Below are positions 5,599 to 9,471 of a stretch of DNA of 9,471 nt, piece after piece; position 1 is the stretch's first letter, and every line of letters starts with the position of its first letter. The stretch comes from Candidatus Heimdallarchaeota archaeon (GTDB lineage: Archaea; Asgardarchaeota; Heimdallarchaeia; Heimdallarchaeales; Kariarchaeaceae). Below the pieces are notes generated by a model that saw nothing but the letters and a program-made list of their open reading frames with translations, was not told where the DNA came from and did not search any database. Both the position numbers and the translations under genes were made by a program. The stretch lies in assembly GCA_022574115.1 (NCBI GenBank), contig JACZSS010000055.1, positions 1 through 9,471 on the forward strand, given 5' to 3'.

Positions 5599-7041
5599 TC
5601 ATTGACAGAAACTTCTAGCGGACGCTGGTCGTACCACCAGAATCGGATTTGAACTATTTGTCGTCTTTCCCCTGAGTCTGTCGAATGTTCCCGAAATCCT
5701 TTCTTCTTTGGATTTTGATTTTCTGCCGAATTTTGACGCTATGTAGTCTTTACCCATGCCGAATACCAGCTTCCCAGCCTCTCGTGTCATTGACACGTCT
5801 CCTGCTTTAACTCGAGCAGCTATTTCTTTCAATTCATCATAAGGAGGTAACCATTGAATTCGTTTAATTTCGGGATTAGCATAACTCCTAAATCGAGGAA
5901 TGGTGAAAAAGAATATCAAACTGAAAACATAAATTATTAGTGAAATGGCCAGGTTAAGTTCATAGCTTAGTAGCACTATGTCCGCATCTTTTGTCAACTC
6001 AAATTCGGAAAATATGTTTGATCTGCCCAACTGAGTCTGAACTTGAAGTGTATGAAAACCTAAAACAATCCCAAGTATAATCAGAACCACACCTCGATCA
6101 GATAAAGCTCGAGCAATTCGTCCGGTGATTGAATCTTGCTCCGCTAATAATCGTTCCTCTAGAGATTTTTTATCCTCTTCATCAAGATCATCATCAATCT
6201 CTCCTCCGATTTTTATTCCCTTAACAGCAGCACCCTGAACTGCATATAATGCGATAAACAGCGAAAAGACAGTGTCCCAAACTGATGTATCGCTCCCTGA
6301 AGATGATAAAGCTTTGAAGGCTAATAATATTACCCGAATGGTGGTAAACATGAAGAAGCTTGATAATATTGTGTAAAATACATCATTCTCTTTTTGGAAA
6401 CCAAATAGGGGTAATGTGGCAATTATGGCATTTACAATGATGATAATCGCAGTTACCTGTAAAGCAGTAGAATCAGGTCGCGTGGTATAAATGAAGTACC
6501 CTACACCAATATTAACTACAACTAATATCCAAGCAATAAACGAAAACATTACCTTTCCGTCATCTTCTGGTTTTCCAAGAAACAAAATTGTCCCAGAAGT
6601 TCCTTCAGCAAATAAATCTTTAAAGAGTGAAAATGTTGAAAATGTAAAGATGGCTATCCATAGAACGTACAATATGGCCGCTATGTTTGATGCTTCTCTT
6701 TCACCAATCGGTACACTATCCAACAAAAAAAGTGCAGCTATGCCTCCTGTTAGTCCAATTAAGACCGTAACTTGAACTGCTATTTGGCGTCGACTTAAGA
6801 AAATTCCAACTATTATGAAGGTAAGTGCAGCAGAAAGCTCTGCAAATAGTAACAGATCATTTGTACTGTTACTGACAGGCTCACCTGTAACTGGCTCGTA
6901 AAAAACCAATAGTGTGGAGCTGATGACAAACACGAGCATGAAGATTGTGTAGGGTAAAAATCTTGGTGATTTGAGAGTTTTAATTCCACGAGTAAGTATC
7001 GTTTTGATGAAATCTCCGAGGGCGCTTTCAATATAGGTCAT
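5599..7041 (-). CDS. Multi-pass membrane protein (about ten helices)
   Basis: This is a 480-residue orphan membrane protein. Likely helices lie at about 30-48, 63-82, 88-107, 117-140, 164-184, 193-213, 219-241, 253-275, 317-332 and 356-380. A conspicuous charged loop lies between helices 8 and 9 (about 280-302, EIDDDLDEEDKKSLEERLL). A soluble basic C-terminal domain of about 95 residues follows, with a helical part YDELKEIAARVKAGD and a KFGRKSKSKEER stretch. The N-terminal 28 residues are amphipathic (FIKTILTRGIKTLKS). I see no transporter signature, kinase or protease motif, so no function is assigned. The ATG at 7041 has a TATA-like TTCTAAATAA about 23 bases upstream, so it is probably leaderless and monocistronic. 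It lies 88 bases downstream of the Roadblock gene on the same strand, with its own promoter. Confidence 0.85.
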   Translation of the reverse strand: MTYIESALGDFIKTILTRGIKTLKSPRFLPYTIFMLVFVISSTLLVFYEPVTGEPVSNSTNDLLLFAELSAALTFIIVGIFLSRRQIAVQVTVLIGLTGGIAALFLLDSVPIGEREASNIAAILYVLWIAIFTFSTFSLFKDLFAEGTSGTILFLGKPEDDGKVMFSFIAWILVVVNIGVGYFIYTTRPDSTALQVTAIIIIVNAIIATLPLFGFQKENDVFYTILSSFFMFTTIRVILLAFKALSSSGSDTSVWDTVFSLFIALYAVQGAAVKGIKIGGEIDDDLDEEDKKSLEERLLAEQDSITGRIARALSDRGVVLIILGIVLGFHTLQVQTQLGRSNIFSEFELTKDADIVLLSYELNLAISLIIYVFSLIFFFTIPRFRSYANPEIKRIQWLPPYDELKEIAARVKAGDVSMTREAGKLVFGMGKDYIASKFGRKSKSKEERISGTFDRLRGKTTNSSNPILVVRPASARSFCQ

Positions 7042-7058
7042 ACATTTTGATTGAATCT

Positions 7059-7068
7059 ATTATTTAGA
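7059..7068 (-). promoter_or_regulatory. TATA-like promoter of the ten-helix membrane gene
   Basis: The minus strand reads TTCTAAATAA, centred about 23 bases before the ATG at 7041, giving a leaderless or near-leaderless transcript. Confidence 0.4.
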
Positions 7069-7129
7069 AAACCTTTTCGGATGAAAATAGGTTATTGGGA
7101 GTGTAAAGATACGAATTTAGAAAGTAGAT

Positions 7130-7504
7130 TTAACTATCTAGAAACTTATTTAATTTGGCAATTAAGGCTTTAATATTCATCTCTCTTAGACCGGATGTTT
7201 CCGATCGATCTGTGATAACAACAACATGATATTTCGGGTTTACAGGACGGACGTAGATAAAATGATCTTCTTCCTCTAACGTTACAGATTTCAATTTAGC
7301 CTCAGGGATAAGTGATTCAACTGTTTCGCGAGACATCCTCATTAATTTCTCCGACATCCCTTGTATTATACCTCGATCGAAATGATTTGATGCTTCAGCC
7401 ATCATTAATGCTTGAGCAGAAACAATTACACAACTACCCAGAATTCCTTCGGTAGCATCTTCGAATTCCAACAAAGCCTCGTTGAGTTTTGCACCAATTC
7501 CCAT
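7130..7504 (-). CDS. Roadblock/LC7-domain protein
   Basis: Roadblock/LC7 proteins are small dimeric alpha/beta modules. In bacteria (MglB) they act on small Ras-like GTPases, and in eukaryotes they form dynein light chains and Ragulator subunits; they are expanded in Asgard archaea. The 124-residue product (from ATG 7504) is one domain: an N-terminal helix KLNEALLEF, a strand GILGSCVIVS (about 20-29), a central helix GIIQGMSEKLMRMS, then strands LKSVTLEEE, HFIYVRPV and YHVVVITD, and a C-terminal helix ALIAKLNKFL. This order and length fit the family. An upstream in-frame TTG at 7528 would add eight residues, but it lies only nine bases from the TATA-like box, so the ATG is preferred. No GTPase gene is in view. 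The call rests on fold pattern, without a search. Confidence 0.8.
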   Translation of the reverse strand: MGIGAKLNEALLEFEDATEGILGSCVIVSAQALMMAEASNHFDRGIIQGMSEKLMRMSRETVESLIPEAKLKSVTLEEEDHFIYVRPVNPKYHVVVITDRSETSGLREMNIKALIAKLNKFLDS

Positions 7505-7531
7505 AATAGACAATCCAATTCTAATCAAAGT

Positions 7532-7543
7532 GTTAAATAAGGT
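7532..7543 (-). promoter_or_regulatory. TATA-like promoter of the Roadblock gene
   Basis: The minus strand reads about ACCTTATTTAAC, centred near 7537, 33 bases before the ATG at 7504, implying a leader of a few bases. It lies inside the last codons of the patatin reading frame, one sign that those codons are not native to the patatin gene. Confidence 0.4.
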
Positions 7544-8873
7544 TATTTGGTATTCTTGGAAATAAGTTTGGGAAAAAAATGAAACTTACTTTTTGAAAAA
7601 CTTCGGTACCGTATATTCGGGCAATGCCGGACTCGAGTTTCTCGGTGTCGAGCGGCTGACCGAGCTCGAATTCATCCACACGACTGACAATGAACTCGTT
7701 CGACAGTCTCGACTGGTTGTTCCATCGAATGAACTCGATTAATGGCTGGCTCGTTCCTGGTTTCATCTTTGCAACCAGGATTTCTTGATCGCCTGGAGAT
7801 GACAACGAAATTTTGCGAAGTCGATCCAGATTTTCGAGCGCTGCGGCTCTGCCAATTGGAATGGCTTCATTGATACGGTCAAAGTCCCCCGCACTGATGT
7901 CACCAAGCTTGGGACTTATCAAGATATCTGACTCGGTCAGTGTAGATATTTCCGCTTCTGTGTTGCGGCGCGTTAACAGGCCGCTGAGCTGCTCAGCAAT
8001 GGACAACACGGAACCGATCTCATCCTGAGACTTGAGCGGCGTACTGATATCCACCGCGATGACGATTTCCGCACCCATCTCTCTGACAACCGAGATCGGC
8101 AAGTTCGCCGCAATGCCGCCGTCGACCAACATACGGCCATCTATAAGAACGGGCACCATAGCAGCCGGAATGGAGAAGCTTGCAAGGATCGCGGTGGCCA
8201 GGTCACCGCTGCCGAGGACAATTTGCTCCCCAGTAGCGATATAAGTGGCAACTGCCCGATAGGGTATCGGCAGCTCGTCGAAGTCATCAACGAGAGCTAC
8301 CGGTAGTGTCAGCTTGGTGATGGCAAGGTCGATCTTCTGCCCCTGTACGACACCCAGCGGTAATTTGATCTTTCCGCCGCTGAATCCAACGCGTTTTCTG
8401 ATCAGGAAGTCATCGTCATCGCGCTTACGACGAAATGTCTTGTCAGCCCGATTGGTGCTGTCAACAAACACGTCATCCCAGTCGATATCATTCAGTGCCT
8501 GCTCAATCTCCTCGAGCGTCATGCCCGATGCATACAGACCACCGACGATGGCGCCCATGCTCGTGCCAGCGATGCAGTCAATCGCCACTCCCTCCTCGAG
8601 CAATACGCGGATCACGCCAATGTGCGCTGCGCCCCTCGCACCACCACCGCTCAAAGCAAGGCCTACGCGTGGTCGCGAGCCGGAGTCACCCTGACTCATC
8701 GGTCCACAATCAGCGAATGCTGTACCTGGCGAGACCACGAATAACAGAATCGCAGTAGCGGAAAGCCAGCGCCGGAATCTGCAGGAGCACTTAGCAGCCA
8801 CTCGCACCGGTACCGCAGCGAGCATGTGCTGCAATGGAAATGTGGGGCTTACACTATCGGCCGTGCGCTTCAT
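7533..8873 (-). CDS. Patatin-like phospholipase (PlpD/RssA type), C-terminus lost
   Basis: Patatin-like lipid acyl hydrolases use a Ser-Asp dyad. From the ATG at 8873, a basic stretch and hydrophobic core (about 34-54) end in AFA before DCG, a Sec signal peptide. The enzyme domain then shows oxyanion loop GGGARG (76-81), nucleophile elbow GTSMG with Ser105, and DGG with Asp251, so it should be active. Residues about 375-430 begin a POTRA domain (GQPLDTEKLESGIARIYGT), as in PlpD-type proteins that continue into an outer-membrane barrel to about 700 residues or more. Here the barrel is missing: after FQKVSF (about 426-431) the frame runs about 15 codons into AT-rich DNA and stops. The start codon overlaps the DUF3313 gene by 20 bases, showing an operon; ATG 8825 (Met17) is an alternative start. 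Composition is unlike the left part of the window. Confidence 0.88.
   Translation of the reverse strand: MKRTADSVSPTFPLQHMLAAVPVRVAAKCSCRFRRWLSATAILLFVVSPGTAFADCGPMSQGDSGSRPRVGLALSGGGARGAAHIGVIRVLLEEGVAIDCIAGTSMGAIVGGLYASGMTLEEIEQALNDIDWDDVFVDSTNRADKTFRRKRDDDDFLIRKRVGFSGGKIKLPLGVVQGQKIDLAITKLTLPVALVDDFDELPIPYRAVATYIATGEQIVLGSGDLATAILASFSIPAAMVPVLIDGRMLVDGGIAANLPISVVREMGAEIVIAVDISTPLKSQDEIGSVLSIAEQLSGLLTRRNTEAEISTLTESDILISPKLGDISAGDFDRINEAIPIGRAAALENLDRLRKISLSSPGDQEILVAKMKPGTSQPLIEFIRWNNQSRLSNEFIVSRVDEFELGQPLDTEKLESGIARIYGTEVFQKVSFIFFPNLFPRIPNNLI
7545..7595. other. Junction between AT-rich archaeal and GC-richer bacterial DNA
   Basis: Left of about 7560 the composition, promoter and gene match the archaeal part. 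Right of about 7600 the sequence is GC-richer and encodes an intact patatin/POTRA frame. The switch falls within a perfect inverted repeat, TAAGTTT (7563-7569) and AAACTTA (7582-7588), with a 12-base loop gggaaaaaaatg. The join cuts the patatin gene in mid-domain. A chimeric assembly or amplification artefact is the likeliest cause. Confidence 0.75.
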
Positions 8874-9471
8874 CGACCTGTGCCCGCAGATCCTTTGCCC
8901 AACGGTTTATCGCGATCTTGGCGTCACCCATATGGGTGATACCGGCCTTCAGGATGCGGCTACCGGTGCCCCAGCGCACGGCAGCGGCGACCTGCTTGCC
9001 GGTCACGGAGTCGACGATCTCACCCTCGAAGGAAGCGCCACCAAGACCTAACCCGGTTATCTTCGTATAGATCGAGATATTCAGTATGCCGATAGTTTCC
9101 TCGACGTTGGTGATACCGATGCGAATGCGCATCACGCCCGGACCAGGATACTCGACGATCGGATATCCCTCATCCTCGCTTAATGCCTCTATCACCGCTT
9201 CTTCGTAATATTCGGTGAGCTCGCTTAATTCTTCGTCCGTGAAAACTTGTTTGTCTGGTGGCTGTCGGAATGTTATGACAACGGGATCGATGATAAAGCT
9301 TGAGAAATCTCCTGCGGATTCGTCGACGAATTGCAGCATATTGTCGTCAATTTTCTCGAGTTTCGAGTAGTCGCTCAAGAATCCACTTTGGTCCTGTTGA
9401 GACACAGATGCCGCGCAAGCGCACAACAAAATCTGACTCGCTACCAGGACTGAAATAATTTTGATGATATT
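8854..9471 (-). CDS. DUF3313 lipoprotein, 5'-partial at window edge
   Basis: DUF3313 proteins are proteobacterial envelope lipoproteins of unknown role. The frame is open through the right edge. The codons before the first internal TTG (9429) read as a signal peptide: KIISVLVASQ followed by lipobox LCAC, predicting lipidation of the second cysteine. The start codon therefore probably lies just beyond 9471 and the TTG is not real. The mature part begins SGFLSDYSKL, typical of the family. It continues with IDPVVITF, PGPGVMRIRIGI, and a GGASFEGEIVDSVTGK strand near the end, matching the conserved C-terminal pattern. It ends in TAG at 8854-8856, inside the start of the patatin gene (20-base overlap), so the two are probably translated together and both products are exported. 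Composition is bacterial, unlike the archaeal part. Confidence 0.8.
   Translation of the reverse strand, partial: NIIKIISVLVASQILLCACAASVSQQDQSGFLSDYSKLEKIDDNMLQFVDESAGDFSSFIIDPVVITFRQPPDKQVFTDEELSELTEYYEEAVIEALSEDEGYPIVEYPGPGVMRIRIGITNVEETIGILNISIYTKITGLGLGGASFEGEIVDSVTGKQVAAAVRWGTGSRILKAGITHMGDAKIAINRWAKDLRAQVDEAHGR

Noticed and set aside
7813..8758. Several plus-strand frames of 70-126 residues opposite the patatin gene
   Set aside because: They are typical shadow frames of GC-richer coding DNA, rich in Ser, Pro and Arg; the patatin motifs on the minus strand are decisive.
7533..8873. Patatin as a gene acquired by the archaeon
   Set aside because: The gene is cut inside its POTRA region, keeps bacterial composition and an overlapping bacterial operon partner, and ends in a neighbour's promoter; a chimeric contig explains this better than transfer.
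8824..9070. Two overlapping plus-strand frames near the right end
   Set aside because: Both are antisense to the DUF3313 gene, which has clear family motifs and a lipobox.
1..9471. CRISPR array, insertion sequence, prophage or toxin-antitoxin locus
   Set aside because: I saw no regularly spaced repeats, transposase motifs, terminal repeats, phage structural genes or recognisable toxin/antitoxin pair.

Overview
This window looks like two unrelated pieces of DNA joined near position 7,575. Positions 1 to about 7,560 are AT-rich (by eye roughly a third G+C) and look archaeal. They carry a Cgi121-type KEOPS subunit, a Roadblock/LC7 protein, TATA-box-like sequences about 25 bases upstream of several GTG, TTG or ATG starts (as expected for leaderless archaeal transcripts), and mostly single genes with their own promoters. 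A stand-alone Roadblock protein, a long coiled-coil protein and many orphan membrane proteins suggest an Asgard-type archaeon. That is inference; no single gene here proves the phylum. From about 7,600 to the end the DNA is much richer in G+C and carries a proteobacterial-style pair, a patatin/POTRA outer-membrane phospholipase and a DUF3313 lipoprotein.

Layout, left to right. (1) 3-1028 (+): a hypothetical protein with three beta-rich 'GK-x-(V/I)-I' modules, probably cut by the left edge. (2) 1249-2211 (-): two membrane ORFs (1249-1818 and 1858-2112) in one reading frame, separated by one TGA. Together they look like a broken seven-helix membrane protein. (3) 2335-2826 (-): Cgi121. Divergent from it is (4) 2962-4245 (+), a long coiled-coil protein. 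The shared 135-base gap holds a perfect 7-bp palindrome flanked by two 14-bp direct repeats. (5) 4364-4549 (+): a 61-residue four-cysteine protein, ending two bases from the end of (6) 4552-5403 (-), a thioredoxin-fold protein without CxxC joined to a PLD-like domain that lacks the HxK motif. (7) 5456-5539 (+): a possible 27-residue microprotein sharing a TATA-like box with gene 6. (8) 5599-7041 (-): a roughly ten-helix membrane protein with an acidic cytoplasmic loop. (9) 7130-7504 (-): the Roadblock/LC7 protein. (10) 7533-8873 (-): a patatin with signal peptide whose beta-barrel half is replaced by AT-rich read-through sequence. (11) 8854-9471 (-): a DUF3313 lipoprotein whose start lies just outside the right edge.

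How the genes work together: only Cgi121 has a well-defined pathway (t6A tRNA modification by KEOPS), and no other KEOPS gene is in view. The Roadblock protein would normally partner small Ras-like GTPases encoded elsewhere. The remaining archaeal genes are orphans, and no operon links them. The two bacterial genes overlap by 20 bases and form one unit, probably at the cell envelope. The mid-gene join is best explained as a metagenomic or amplification chimera, not a gene transfer. The most interesting genuine signals are the palindrome-and-repeat operator, the microprotein, the split membrane gene and the doubly degenerate Trx-PLD protein.
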